Assembly (NCBI GenBank): GCA_038727705.1
Contig: JAVYVJ010000002.1
Coordinates: 295,051-359,050 of the forward strand
Direction: 5' to 3'
DNA length: 64,000 bases
Source: Zestosphaera sp.
Lineage (GTDB): Archaea; Thermoproteota; Thermoprotei_A; Sulfolobales; NBVN01
Shown: positions 16,577 through 25,637 of the stretch, piece after piece
How the letters are laid out: each line of letters begins with the position of its first letter
Numbering within the stretch: position 1 is the first letter of the stretch
The notes under the pieces: model-generated
Seen by the model: the letters and a program-made list of their open reading frames with translations, nothing else
Told to the model about the DNA's origin: nothing
The model's database searches: none
Position numbers and translations under genes: made by a program

Positions 16577-18863
16577 ACTTACCAACATACTTTCGCATGA
16601 GAACTCCGAGATAACGTTTCCTGACGGTATAGTAGCTATAGTAGGACCTAATGGAGCTGGGAAATCATCGATAATAGAATCAATATACGCTGCACTATTT
16701 ACAGAAGCAAACGTAGATATCAGAGGACATAGGAAGGAATTCCTCGTAATGAGAGGGGAGAGGAAGGGCGAGATAGAAGTATCTTTAGAAGTTGGCGGCA
16801 TCAAATACCTAGTCACTAGGGAAGTAAGTATTGACACTCCTGCTCAAGCCTCTCTCTATATCTTAGAGAAGAACGGTAAGAAAATTAGAAGCTCGGGACC
16901 CTCAAACGTCGCGAGCGAGTTAGGCAAGATTTTAGGGCTCCCTGCAATGAGCACCAAAGACCTAAGAAACATGGTTAGGAGCACTATAATATCACTTCAG
17001 GATGAACTTACTAAGATAATAGACATAACAGACTCCGAGAGAAGGGAGTGGATACTCTCACTCTTGGGACTCAGCTATTTAGAAAAATCCCTGGAAGTTG
17101 CCAAGAAATTCCTAAACAGGAAAGACGAATTAGAGGGCATGTTAAGGAGTGAAGAGAATGAACTAAAAAGGAAGAAAGATGAATTACGCCAACGTGAATC
17201 ACGGAAGTCTTCGTTGAACAAAGAATTATTTGACCTTGAATTAAAGAAGAGCAAGTTAAATGAGAAATACAGTGATATAAATAAAAAAGTTAAATTAATT
17301 GAAGAGGCTATAGAGTTAGTCGATAAATTGGGACCCCTCATTATTATTAATAGAATAAAGGAGTTAGAGGAATTAAAGTCTGCGCTTGAGGTTGTAGAAG
17401 GTTTAAACGTTGATGAGTATTTACGTGTGAATGAAGAGTATCATGAAAAGATGGAGAAGCTAAAGTCCTACAGGGATCAAATCACCGCAATTTTACAGGA
17501 TGTGTCAAGTAAACTGGAAATGCGTGTTGACAGCTATGAAGCCCTTGACAATTTACTAAAGGAATTTAGGGCGGAGAAGGATAAATTAAGCAGTTCGATC
17601 AGTCGTAACGAGGCGCTTAAGGAACTATACACTTTATATGTCAGCAAGTTTGAGTCTACGAGCAGATGCCCTATATGTGGCTCATCGATAACGGATCCGA
17701 CTATTATTAGAGATAGCTTAACCCAAGAGCTGAACAGATTATGTGATGAGATTAAGAAGTCACGCGCTGAGCTCAACAGCATTGAGAAGAAGATTGGAAT
17801 CGCTCAAGAATCGTTAAGAGATCTGGAGAAAGTGATTAATTCTGCTAAACATTTAGAGGAAGAGGTCAGCGAGATTCGGGATAAACTCAGTAACTTAGGG
17901 GAAAAGGTACTAGAACTATGTAAGAACCTCTCAGAAAGCTTCAGAGGCATTTCTAATAATTCTATCAATGAGTGCACTACGTATCTAACCTCACAGAAAG
18001 ATGAGTTATATAAGACCGAGAGTGAGTTAAAAATACTCAACGATTTAAAGACCAGCTTGGTGGAAGGCTTCTCTGGCCAGGATATTCAGGTTTTACAGAG
18101 TAGGTTAGGGGAGATCTTGGCTGAGATATCGATCGCCAAGCCATCGATAGACCTAGATGTTCCTAAGAGATGGAAGGACATAGACGCTTTAAGAAGCGAG
18201 TTAAATAAAGTAAGCAAAGAATGGAATTCGGAATTAAATAAAATAAAAGAGGAAATCGATAAGAACAAGGACTCGATTACTACAACAAGGACTAGACTTA
18301 ATGCCGAAGATGAAGAGATTAAGAAAGTAGAAAAAGAAATCAAGGACGCTGAGGAGAGAAAAACTGAATTAGAGAATCAGATTAAGGCCTATTCTATACT
18401 ACAAGTTTTCTTCAGCAAGTATTTAGGTAAGAGTGGCTTAATAGCTAAGGAGTTAACTAAAATCGCCAGAGATGAACTGGAAAGAAGGACGAATAAGATA
18501 TTAGGTAAGCTAGGATTAATGCCTATAGAAATCGACGACGAATTCCAAATACGTGTTAAAGTACTAGGCAGTACTTTACCCATAAGTAATGCAAGTGGCG
18601 GTGAGAGGGTTGGCATAGCAATTGCCTTGAAGTTAGCACTTGCCGAGCTGATTATAGGTAGATCCCCTACAACCTTAATCCTTGATGAACCGACCATCTA
18701 CCTAGACGATGAGAGGCGTAGGCAGATCTTCGAAATCATTAAGGAGCTCGGTAAATCCTTGAAGCAAGTCATAGTTGTGACACACGACGAAAGTGTAATG
18801 AATATAGCAAATAAGGTCATCAAGGTAGAAAATGTAGGCGGGGTTAGTAGAGTAAGTTCATGA
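16557..18863 (+). CDS. rad50: Rad50 ATPase
   Basis: A 768-residue SMC-like ATPase: Walker A GPNGAGKSS (about 30-38), a heptad coiled coil to about 370, the zinc hook CPIC (Cys371 and Cys374), a returning coiled coil to about 600, signature SGGERVG (about 678-684), and Walker B LILDEPT (about 706-712) followed by a D-loop and HDE. It binds and tethers DNA ends with Mre11 under ATP control. The length is slightly below that of other archaeal Rad50 proteins. The GTG start lies inside the mre11 end, so the two are coupled. Confidence 0.96.
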   Translation: MIIRSVKLTNILSHENSEITFPDGIVAIVGPNGAGKSSIIESIYAALFTEANVDIRGHRKEFLVMRGERKGEIEVSLEVGGIKYLVTREVSIDTPAQASLYILEKNGKKIRSSGPSNVASELGKILGLPAMSTKDLRNMVRSTIISLQDELTKIIDITDSERREWILSLLGLSYLEKSLEVAKKFLNRKDELEGMLRSEENELKRKKDELRQRESRKSSLNKELFDLELKKSKLNEKYSDINKKVKLIEEAIELVDKLGPLIIINRIKELEELKSALEVVEGLNVDEYLRVNEEYHEKMEKLKSYRDQITAILQDVSSKLEMRVDSYEALDNLLKEFRAEKDKLSSSISRNEALKELYTLYVSKFESTSRCPICGSSITDPTIIRDSLTQELNRLCDEIKKSRAELNSIEKKIGIAQESLRDLEKVINSAKHLEEEVSEIRDKLSNLGEKVLELCKNLSESFRGISNNSINECTTYLTSQKDELYKTESELKILNDLKTSLVEGFSGQDIQVLQSRLGEILAEISIAKPSIDLDVPKRWKDIDALRSELNKVSKEWNSELNKIKEEIDKNKDSITTTRTRLNAEDEEIKKVEKEIKDAEERKTELENQIKAYSILQVFFSKYLGKSGLIAKELTKIARDELERRTNKILGKLGLMPIEIDDEFQIRVKVLGSTLPISNASGGERVGIAIALKLALAELIIGRSPTTLILDEPTIYLDDERRRQIFEIIKELGKSLKQVIVVTHDESVMNIANKVIKVENVGGVSRVSS

Positions 18864-18966
18864 TGCCTTTGCTTAGCCCCTTTTACTTAATCGAATAATG
18901 TTATTTCAGCAATCATTCATTAGAATTAAAGCAATGAACGTAGTAATAAACCCCAATACTGCATAG

Positions 18967-19606
18967 CTAGCGTGAAGCGTGCCTGCGAGGATTTGTTGAT
19001 AGGTCATCTATCACAGCACCCACTATCTGAGTCAATAGATATAACTTCGACCCATCAACTGTGTCCCTACCGCACACATCAATCTCACGCAACAATATCC
19101 TGCAACCGAGAGTTTTTGCCTCTTCAGGACGGGGGGTCAGGGTGAGGATCTGCTTCAGTTTTTCATCCACCTCTTTTAGCGCTTGGTTGTGCTTCTGCAG
19201 TGTGTCCCCCCAGCATTTCCTTCCGAGTCAGTTGCTTGTCCAGGTAGTGCAACCTCATTATGTTTCCCGAGGCCCGCCCCCTCAACATACTCAGCAAGTC
19301 CTCCCCGTCCTCGAACCTCAGGTAGAGCCTGATGGCCTTCACAATGTGGTCCCACACGTTGGGGAATTGATCAGAGAGGTACTTGGAGGTCGTCGATGCT
19401 GAAGGACCAGCCTAAAGCAGCGGTCAAGCGTGTTAAGTAGGTAAGGCGCTCCTCGACGGTCCTCCCAGACCTGCCCAAAGATTTAAGGCAGTCCGCAAAA
19501 CTCTCAAGCCTCTGAGGACTCAGAACTATAACATCATCAACCCTCTTAGGCAGCACCTCACTCCTAACGAACTCACATAACAAATCAGCCAAGCGGTAGG
19601 CCTCTG
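18967..19606 (-). pseudogene. Split integrase, C-terminal part (intC), decayed
   Basis: Directly after the right core the minus strand continues the intN frame: SEAYRLADLLCEFVRSEVL, then RTVEERLTYLTRLTAALGW, a SAM-like N-core domain of tyrosine recombinases. A one-base shift near 19373 moves the sequence to YLSDQFPNVWDHIVKAIRLY. A further shift near 19200 leads to a charged helical segment ending at 18967. The catalytic Arg-His-Arg-Tyr domain is not visible, so the gene is broken beyond the split itself and excision without outside help is unlikely. Confidence 0.7.
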
Positions 19607-19642
19607 AGGGCGGCGTCCTAACCAGGCTAGACGACGGGCCCC
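19607..19642. repeat. Right attachment core; orphan tRNA-Val 5' half with original promoter
   Basis: An exact copy of the left core. On the minus strand a TATA box, ACTTAAAACC at 19661-19670, sits 20-29 nt before the former tRNA 5' end (19641). This is the pre-integration tRNA promoter, which can now drive only a 35-nt tRNA half followed by integrase sequence. Confidence 0.85.
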
Positions 19643-19719
19643 GGGACTTTATCCTCGACCGGTTTTAAGTGCTGCTTGGATCCTGACACACCATCGCACG
19701 ACGCTTCAAAGACTTTTTC

Positions 19720-20406
19720 TCAACTTATGAATCTGAGGACCTCCTCGAAGACTTTCTTAGTCACTTTCCTGACGTGTATGTCTACGGTGACTTTAGACAG
19801 CCCTAAATACCTCCCCAGCTCGTTTAGGTTGGTCCTCCTGGGGTGGTCGAAGTAGCCGGTGTTGTAGGCGTGCCTCAGTACGTTCAGCTCGCTGGAGGTC
19901 AGTTTGTCCGTGATTATTGAGAGGAGGGACCTCCTCACCAGTATCATGCTCAGGTAGTCCGCAGTGTCTATGGGGCTGTAGGACACGTTACCACGCCCGT
20001 AGAAGTTCTTAAGGCTCTCGAAGTACCTGCTCAGCTGCTCCCGCGTCCCGAGGACCACGTACTTCCTGAATCCCCTCTCGAAGACGTAGGGCGTCAGGAC
20101 GTTGACCCCGCTCGCCTCAGCCAGCCGCAGGAAGTCGCACCTGGTCTTGTAAGCCACTATGTATGTCAGCCTGCCCTCACTCCACCACCTGATCCTCTTA
20201 ATATGGCTTTCAGGGGTCCTCAGGGAGGGTCTGAGCTTCTCTATATAGCTACCCACGTTGTTATTGAATGAGTACGCGAACACCACGTAGTTGTCGGAGC
20301 CAGCGAGCTTTATGACCTCCAGGCTGATGCTGGCTGAGCTCACCTTACTCAACCTGCCGAAGAAGCTCCTGCTAGGCTTCTTAATCTCCACGTAAAAGAT
20401 GCTCAT
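19720..20406 (-). CDS. Bat-type HTH_10 transcriptional regulator
   Basis: The C-terminal 60 residues (LTSSELNVLRHAYNTGYF, then NLNELGRYLGLSKVTVDIH) are the HTH_10 domain of the bacterio-opsin activator family. The N-terminal 165 residues form the alpha/beta sensor region common in archaeal members. I start at ATG 20406 (MSIFYVEIKKPS); ATG 20436 is an alternative, and the upstream TTG at 20476-20478 abuts the likely TATA box TTTATATT (20479-20486). It is divergent from the SDR gene and the nearest regulator to the sugar-acid genes, so it is the prime candidate for binding the shared palindrome. Confidence 0.85.
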   Translation of the reverse strand: MSIFYVEIKKPSRSFFGRLSKVSSASISLEVIKLAGSDNYVVFAYSFNNNVGSYIEKLRPSLRTPESHIKRIRWWSEGRLTYIVAYKTRCDFLRLAEASGVNVLTPYVFERGFRKYVVLGTREQLSRYFESLKNFYGRGNVSYSPIDTADYLSMILVRRSLLSIITDKLTSSELNVLRHAYNTGYFDHPRRTNLNELGRYLGLSKVTVDIHVRKVTKKVFEEVLRFIS

Positions 20407-20540
20407 GCCATCCGGCAGTAGAGAAGACCTTAACATTAAGTCTGACCTCGCCCGTCTACTATTATATGGATCGAACAATATAAACTTCGTGACGCGGGTG
20501 TTAGTGCGGGTTCAAACCCCTAGAGAGTTATTAGAAGCTA

Positions 20541-20558
20541 AATAAAAACGGTTTTAAC
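20541..20558. promoter_or_regulatory. Regulon palindrome 1 (SDR promoter)
   Basis: AATAAAAACGGTTTTAAC fits the 8-2-8 inverted pattern found at three further promoters. It ends about 5 bp before a TATA-like GTTAAATAGG (20563-20572). The divergent regulator promoter lies about 55 bp away on the other side. Confidence 0.7.
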
Positions 20559-20605
20559 ATCGAGTTAAATAGGCGACCCACTAATCACTACAAGGTGTTA
20601 CGTCA

Positions 20606-21400
20606 ATGAACCTCAGAGGTAGGGTGGCGTTAGTGACTGGAGGCGGCAGGGGCATAGGGCGTGAGATCTCCCTGACTCTGGCGAGGCACGGCGCACACCT
20701 AATCGCCGTGGACGTGGATCGCGACAGCCTCGACGAGACCGTGAGGGAGGCTGAGAGCCTCAACATCAGGGCGCTAGGCCTGATTGGTGACGCGACGCGC
20801 AAGGATGACGTGGAGAGGGTGGTCAGGCAGTCGCTGGAGGAGTTCAAGCGTGTGGACGTGCTGGTGAACAACGTGGGGGCTTACCCCAGAAACCCCTTCA
20901 CCGAGATGAGGGACGAGGACTGGTTCCGAGTGATAGACCTCAACCTGACCAGCGTGTTCTACGTTACGAGGGCCGTAGTCCCTCACATGATTAGGAACGC
21001 GTACGGGAGAATCATCAACATATCCTCGATAACGGGGCTCTACCACGGGGTTCCGGGGCTGGTGCACTACGGGACGGCTAAGGCAGGAGTCGTGGGCTTC
21101 ACAAGGTGCTTGGCGGCTGAGCTAGCCCCCCACAACATTACGGTGAACGCCGTAGCGCCCGGACCCATACTCACGCCCGGGGTCAGGTCTATATGGTCGC
21201 CTGAGGACATCAGGCTGCAGGAGTTCGTGAATCCGCTGAAGAGGTTCGGAACACCCTCCGACGTAGCGAACCTGATCCTCTTCCTGGCGAGCGACTACGC
21301 CAACTTCATAACGGGTCAGCTGTTCGTGGTCGACGGGGGCCTCACGTTCGTCAACCCGAGGTCGGTGGTCAAGGAAGCGCTGGAGAAAATGCGTCCCTAG
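20606..21400 (+). CDS. Short-chain dehydrogenase/reductase
   Basis: A 264-residue classical SDR with the NAD(P) motif TGGGRGIG (about 12-19), NNVG (about 89-92), the catalytic Ser in NISSITG, and Tyr-x3-Lys in YGTAKAG. The Asp after the second strand (VDVD) favours NAD(H). It resembles sugar or polyol dehydrogenases and 3-oxoacyl reductases. The shared palindrome upstream links it to the TRAP transporter genes, so oxidation of the imported sugar acid or polyol is likely. Its exact substrate cannot be read from the sequence. Confidence 0.9.
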   Translation: MNLRGRVALVTGGGRGIGREISLTLARHGAHLIAVDVDRDSLDETVREAESLNIRALGLIGDATRKDDVERVVRQSLEEFKRVDVLVNNVGAYPRNPFTEMRDEDWFRVIDLNLTSVFYVTRAVVPHMIRNAYGRIINISSITGLYHGVPGLVHYGTAKAGVVGFTRCLAAELAPHNITVNAVAPGPILTPGVRSIWSPEDIRLQEFVNPLKRFGTPSDVANLILFLASDYANFITGQLFVVDGGLTFVNPRSVVKEALEKMRP

Positions 21401-21545
21401 ACCGTGTGAACGCCTGGGAGCCTGACCCCCCGTAGAGCGCGGGAATAACGCTGATTCAATTTCCTTGAGGTTTAATCCTCACGCCTCCAGCAAGCCCTAG
21501 GGATGTCGGACCCTGCAAGCACCCGTGAGCCTCGTGGTTGGCAAC

Positions 21546-21563
21546 AATAAAACTTGTTTTATT
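21546..21563. promoter_or_regulatory. Regulon palindrome 2 (TRAP operon promoter)
   Basis: AATAAAACTTGTTTTATT is a perfect 8-2-8 inverted repeat. The TATA box ATATATACA follows at about 21570-21578 and predicts a start of transcription at the GTG start codon at 21605. Confidence 0.82.
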
Positions 21564-21604
21564 ATGCTCATATATACATCGTACACCACTTCCACCCATG
21601 AAGG

Positions 21605-22786
21605 GTGTATGAAGTGTTGCGGCAGGGTGTGAGTTTAACCACCGCAGTGATTATAATCGTTCTTGTAATGGTAGCGGCTGTAGGCGGGTACCTCGTCGGC
21701 TCGATGGGGGCTCCCGCCGGCACAGTCACTGTGACAACGACCAGCTACGCCGGCGCGGCGGGAACTATAACCAGGACGGTGACGCAGCCCACCACCGTGG
21801 TGCAGACGCAGACCCTCACGAGGACCGTCACCCAGCCCACCACCGTAACACCGCAGTTCGAGCTACACGCCGCCTACGTGACCGCGCCCTCAGAGTATGA
21901 CACACACCACTACTTCTTCACTAGGTTTAAGGAGAAGGTTGAGACCAGGACTAACGGGAGGGTTAAGGTCGTCCTGCATCCGGGGGGTGAGCTGGGCAAT
22001 CAGGTGGACTACCTTGAGATGATGAAGGCCGGAACCCTGTTCATGGCCACTATAGAGGTGTCGCAGTTCGTGCAGTTCACGGATAAGTTCCTGTTCTTCA
22101 GCTTCCCAGGACTCTTCAGAACCACTGAGGAAGCGCAGGCTTTCGGGGAGGCCCCCGAAACGCTCAAGTACGCTAACGAGGTGGCGGGACCTCTCGGCTG
22201 GATGGTGCCGGCCATAACGGTCGCGGGTGCCAGGTACTTCCTGACGGTGCCGGAGAAGCCCATTAAGTCCATAGACGACTTCAAGGGGCTTAAGATAAGG
22301 GTCATGCCCAACCCCATATTCGTCGACTCCCTGCAGACACTCGGGGCACTGCCAACCCCGTTACCATATACGGAGGTCTTCACAGCCCTCCAGACTAAAA
22401 CCATAGACGGCATGGAGAACGAGGTCGCCGCCATCATAGCTATGAGGTTCTATGAGGTCGCGCCAAACATAGCGCTCTTCGGATGGTGTTACGCATGGCA
22501 CTGGGTGGTCTTGAGCAAGCAGCTCTTCGACAAGTTGCCCTCAGACATACAACAGGTAATACTTGACACGATCACTGAGACCGCGAAGGAGAAGAACGCG
22601 TGGGCGCTGTACGTGGAGAGGGTGGTGGGCCTGCAGGTGCTGATGTCGCGCGGCGCCAAGATATACAGCTTCGACACAACGCCGGGATTCAGCAAGCTGG
22701 CAACGTGGCTGGAGACGAGGAAGGACCAGATCCCGGCGTTCGCCCTGGAGTGGTTGAACAAGTACAGGAGTGGCTTGGTAGGATAA
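21605..22786 (+). CDS. dctP: TRAP transporter substrate-binding protein (DctP family)
   Basis: A 393-residue extracellular binding protein with an N-terminal membrane anchor (about 12-32), a Thr-rich linker (to about 80) and a DctP fold. The hallmark segment has KGLKIRVMPNP with the carboxylate-binding Arg (about 231), then ALPTPLPYTEVFTALQ and TIDGMEN. TRAP systems import organic and sugar acids using ion gradients. GTG 21605 fits the TATA spacing for a leaderless mRNA; GTG 21629 is possible. The two membrane subunits follow on the same strand. Confidence 0.93.
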   Translation: MYEVLRQGVSLTTAVIIIVLVMVAAVGGYLVGSMGAPAGTVTVTTTSYAGAAGTITRTVTQPTTVVQTQTLTRTVTQPTTVTPQFELHAAYVTAPSEYDTHHYFFTRFKEKVETRTNGRVKVVLHPGGELGNQVDYLEMMKAGTLFMATIEVSQFVQFTDKFLFFSFPGLFRTTEEAQAFGEAPETLKYANEVAGPLGWMVPAITVAGARYFLTVPEKPIKSIDDFKGLKIRVMPNPIFVDSLQTLGALPTPLPYTEVFTALQTKTIDGMENEVAAIIAMRFYEVAPNIALFGWCYAWHWVVLSKQLFDKLPSDIQQVILDTITETAKEKNAWALYVERVVGLQVLMSRGAKIYSFDTTPGFSKLATWLETRKDQIPAFALEWLNKYRSGLVG

Positions 22787-22837
22787 CCCGGTTTTTACTT
22801 CAAAAACACTCTAAACAATGTTTGAAGGTGGTAGGTC

Positions 22838-23329
22838 TTGGTTAACATAAGGAACGTCTTTAATGGGATCGACGCAGTCTTGAACATCATCGAGCAGTCA
22901 GTCGTCCTTGTAAGCGGTGTGGCGTTGCTCACCATACTGATTTACTCCGCGGTGGGGAGGTACCTGGCCGGGTACGGAGCCCCTGAGGAGGCCGAGCTGA
23001 CGTGGCTCTTCTTCCTCTGGCTCTGCTTCTTCGGCGGGAGCAACCTAGTCAGGGAGGGGGACCACCCGCTATTGAACATACTGTCGGACAGGATCTCCAG
23101 GAGTCGGAGGGTGGGCAAGGCCTACAAAGCACTCACACACACAGCCCCAATAATCTTCGCCGCACTCCTGACCTACGGGATATACAAGATGTACCCTATA
23201 ATCGCCATCAGCATAACCACCATGCTCAGACTCCCCCTAACGATATACTACGCCGCCGCCTTAGGCGGGCTGGCCGCCTTAACGATTAGGTATTTAATCA
23301 AGGTGGTCAGGACGCTGAGCCCTGGGTGA
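22838..23329 (+). CDS. dctQ: TRAP transporter small permease (DctQ)
   Basis: A 163-residue protein with four hydrophobic helices and the DctQ hallmark around EEAELTWLFFLWLCFFGGSN. It forms the membrane complex with DctM and docks the binding protein. The TTG start is preceded by GGTGGTAGG. Its stop directly abuts the GTG start of dctM, so the two are translated together. The 51-bp gap after dctP contains short T and A runs but no clear promoter. Confidence 0.9.
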   Translation: MVNIRNVFNGIDAVLNIIEQSVVLVSGVALLTILIYSAVGRYLAGYGAPEEAELTWLFFLWLCFFGGSNLVREGDHPLLNILSDRISRSRRVGKAYKALTHTAPIIFAALLTYGIYKMYPIIAISITTMLRLPLTIYYAAALGGLAALTIRYLIKVVRTLSPG

Positions 23330-24640
23330 GTGGACATGGTTCTCGACCCACTGACCTCGTTCGCACTGTTCTTCATAGCCTTCATACTCATGGCCCTGGC
23401 GGGGATACCTATCTTCGCCTCACTGGGTCTGAGCGGGATAGCAGTCATACTGCTCGCCGGGAAGGACATAACCATAGCGATCAAGAGCTTCATGATGCCC
23501 TTCCAGTCCTTCCCCATGCTGGGGGTGTTCCTCTTCACCCTGATGGGGACCGTGTTCGAGAGGACTCAGCTCACGAAATACATTATAGATGCAGTCGAGC
23601 CGGCTGTGGGTCGCGTCAAGGGAGGTCTCGCGATCAGCGTTGCAGTATCCAGCGCGTTCTTCGGCCTGCTGACGGGGTCTGTGGCGGCGACCGCGGCCGC
23701 CTTCTCCAGACTCACGGGGCCTGAGATGGAGCGCCGCGGCTACCCTAAGAGCTTCGCCGGCTCCGTCATATGCGCCTCAGCCCCGTTAGGGGCCTTCATA
23801 CCTCCAAGCATTCCCGGGATAATCATAGCCGTGGCCACAGGGACTTCAGTGATAACGATGTTCATGATAGGGGCAGGCCTAGGCATCATACTGCTGGCGG
23901 GCTTGTCCATCCTGATATTCGCGATCTCCTACAGGAACAACTACGGGGGTGTGGTGAGGAGGTATACGTGGAGTGAGTTCGGCGTGAACGTCCTGAAGAC
24001 TATGCCAATACTAGTGGTGCCGCTGGGTGTTCTATGGAGCATATACTTCGGCGTTTTCTCAGTCACGGAGGCCGGGGCTTTAGGGGCGGCAGCGTCGTTC
24101 GCCGTGGCGGCGCTCTACAGGAAGCTTACGTTGAGGAAAGTGCTCGAGATATTTGTCGAGGCCTCCAAGACCACTGGGATGATACTCCTGCTGATAGGGT
24201 CGTCCTACATAATCAGCTTCGCCTTCAGCCTGACCGGGATCAACGCCGCCCTCATATCCCTGCTCAGGGACTTAGGTTCGCAGTACGTGCACATGGCACT
24301 CCTCTTCCTAGCGGCTATACTCGCAGCCCTCGGATGCTTCCTGGACGTGATAGTCCTGGCAATAGCCCTGGGGGCGGTCACAGTGAGCGCCCTCACGCCG
24401 CTGGGTGTTAACCCATACCACATAAACTCGTTGTACCTCTACGGCGTTCTGTTAGGCACCTGCACACCACCGGTCGGGGCGGCGGTCTTCGTGGTCTCAC
24501 AGACCCTGAACCTACCTATAGAGAAACTCAGCAGGAGCGTCTGGGTCTTCGTGCTGCTCTACCTAACGCTGTACGTGGCTCTAATATTCATCCCCGAGCT
24601 GGCCCTGTGGCTCCCCAGACTCCTCCGCCTACCGCTATAG
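23330..24640 (+). CDS. dctM: TRAP transporter large permease (DctM)
   Basis: A 436-residue protein with about twelve membrane helices and DctM landmarks: GIPIFASLGLSG near the start, SAFFGLLTGSVAATAAAFS, GAFIPPSIPGIIIAVATGTS, and TCTPPVGAAVFV near the end. It is the transport channel. Together with dctP and dctQ it makes a complete tripartite transporter, which is uncommon in crenarchaea. The ligand is probably a sugar acid, judging from the enzymes encoded next to it. ATG 23336 is an alternative start. Confidence 0.93.
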   Translation: MDMVLDPLTSFALFFIAFILMALAGIPIFASLGLSGIAVILLAGKDITIAIKSFMMPFQSFPMLGVFLFTLMGTVFERTQLTKYIIDAVEPAVGRVKGGLAISVAVSSAFFGLLTGSVAATAAAFSRLTGPEMERRGYPKSFAGSVICASAPLGAFIPPSIPGIIIAVATGTSVITMFMIGAGLGIILLAGLSILIFAISYRNNYGGVVRRYTWSEFGVNVLKTMPILVVPLGVLWSIYFGVFSVTEAGALGAAASFAVAALYRKLTLRKVLEIFVEASKTTGMILLLIGSSYIISFAFSLTGINAALISLLRDLGSQYVHMALLFLAAILAALGCFLDVIVLAIALGAVTVSALTPLGVNPYHINSLYLYGVLLGTCTPPVGAAVFVVSQTLNLPIEKLSRSVWVFVLLYLTLYVALIFIPELALWLPRLLRLPL

Positions 24641-24658
24641 CATAAAACCCTTTTTATT
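24641..24658. promoter_or_regulatory. Regulon palindrome 3 (epimerase promoter)
   Basis: CATAAAACCCTTTTTATT matches the shared 8-2-8 pattern with one changed base in the right arm. A TATA-like GCTTAATAC follows after about 5 bp, at 24663-24671. Confidence 0.65.
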
Positions 24659-24704
24659 TAACGCTTAATACCTACCCCTTGACTACCGCATGGGGTAATC
24701 CACG

Positions 24705-25637
24705 ATGACGTACTTAATCACGGGCGCCGGAGGGTTTATAGGCAGGTTCCTTGTCGAGAAGATAGTTCTTGAGCTCGGGGAGCCGGTCGTAGCTCTGGAC
24801 AGGATCCCAGTATCCCCGTTCAAGAATCACCCGAAGATCAAGTACTTGACGGGCGACGTCTCAGACGTCATCACAGTAAGCAAAGTCATGTGCAAGTACA
24901 GGCCTAGGGTGATCTACCACCTCGCGGCCCTCCTGGCAGACGCGTGTGAGGCCGACCCCATCACAGCGCTCAGAGTGAATATAGATGCGACGCAGTACCT
25001 CATAGATTTGGGCGCGGCCCACGGGGTTGAGAAATTCATATTCATGAGTTCGGAGGGGGTCTACCACCCCGACACCCCTGAGCCGGTTAAGGAGGAGCAG
25101 GCGGGCAACCCGCCGATCTACTACGGCGTCGCCAAGTACGTGGGCGAGCTCATAGGTCTTTGGTACTCTAGAAAGGGCTACATAGACTTCAGGGCTTTAA
25201 GGCCTACGGTGGTGTTCGGCCCTGGGAGGTTCAGAGGGCCCTCAGCCGAGTACTCCAGCATAATAATTGAGAGCGCTTTAAGAGGCGAGACAGCAATCAT
25301 CAAGAACCCGGACGACAGGGTCAACTACATCTACGTCAGGGACACCGTTAACGCCCTTATTAAACTGGGTGAGGCGGAGAAAGCCCCTTCGAGGGTCTAC
25401 AACGCCGGGGGCTTCGTAAGTAAAGTCATAGACTTCGCGGAGATGGTGAGGAAGTACATACCCAGCCTCAAGTACGAGGTGAGGCCGCAGCCGACGGTTA
25501 GGTACCCCGCCGTAGTTGACATAACGAGGGCGATGAACGAGCTGGGCTGGAGGCCGGAGTACCTCCACGAGAAGGCTATAGAGGACTACATAGAGACCGC
25601 CAGGAAGGGGTCGGAATTATTCAACATATACGCATAA
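24705..25637 (+). CDS. NAD-dependent epimerase/dehydratase family (possibly uronate dehydrogenase)
   Basis: A 310-residue extended SDR with the Rossmann motif GAGGFIG (about 7-13), HLAALLAD, MSSEGVY and the catalytic YYGVAKYVGE (Tyr-x3-Lys). The acidic residue after strand two (ALDRIP) favours NAD. Nucleotide-sugar epimerases and uronate or lactone-forming sugar dehydrogenases share this fold. With a sugar-acid transporter upstream and a DapA-like enzyme downstream, oxidation of a sugar or uronate is the better guess. Its own palindrome and promoter separate it from dctM. Confidence 0.85.
   Translation: MTYLITGAGGFIGRFLVEKIVLELGEPVVALDRIPVSPFKNHPKIKYLTGDVSDVITVSKVMCKYRPRVIYHLAALLADACEADPITALRVNIDATQYLIDLGAAHGVEKFIFMSSEGVYHPDTPEPVKEEQAGNPPIYYGVAKYVGELIGLWYSRKGYIDFRALRPTVVFGPGRFRGPSAEYSSIIIESALRGETAIIKNPDDRVNYIYVRDTVNALIKLGEAEKAPSRVYNAGGFVSKVIDFAEMVRKYIPSLKYEVRPQPTVRYPAVVDITRAMNELGWRPEYLHEKAIEDYIETARKGSELFNIYA

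Larger units (their letters stand above)
11951..19642. mobile_element. Integrated element carrying nurA-herA-mre11-rad50
   Basis: The unit is 7656 bp (one core plus interior). It is bounded by exact 36-bp direct repeats derived from tRNA-Val and contains both halves of a split integrase in the orientation expected for circular excision. Inside are a conjugation-type ATPase remnant and the four-gene end-resection operon. The interior is AT-richer than the flanks. The integrase C-part has lost frame and its catalytic domain, so the element looks fixed. The 3' half of the tRNA stayed on the left; the original tRNA promoter is stranded at the right end. Confidence 0.85.

Noticed and set aside
18967..19170. 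A stand-alone 67-codon minus-strand gene
   Set aside because: It follows the decayed integrase C-part by a frame change and lacks its own promoter, so I treat it as part of the pseudogene region.
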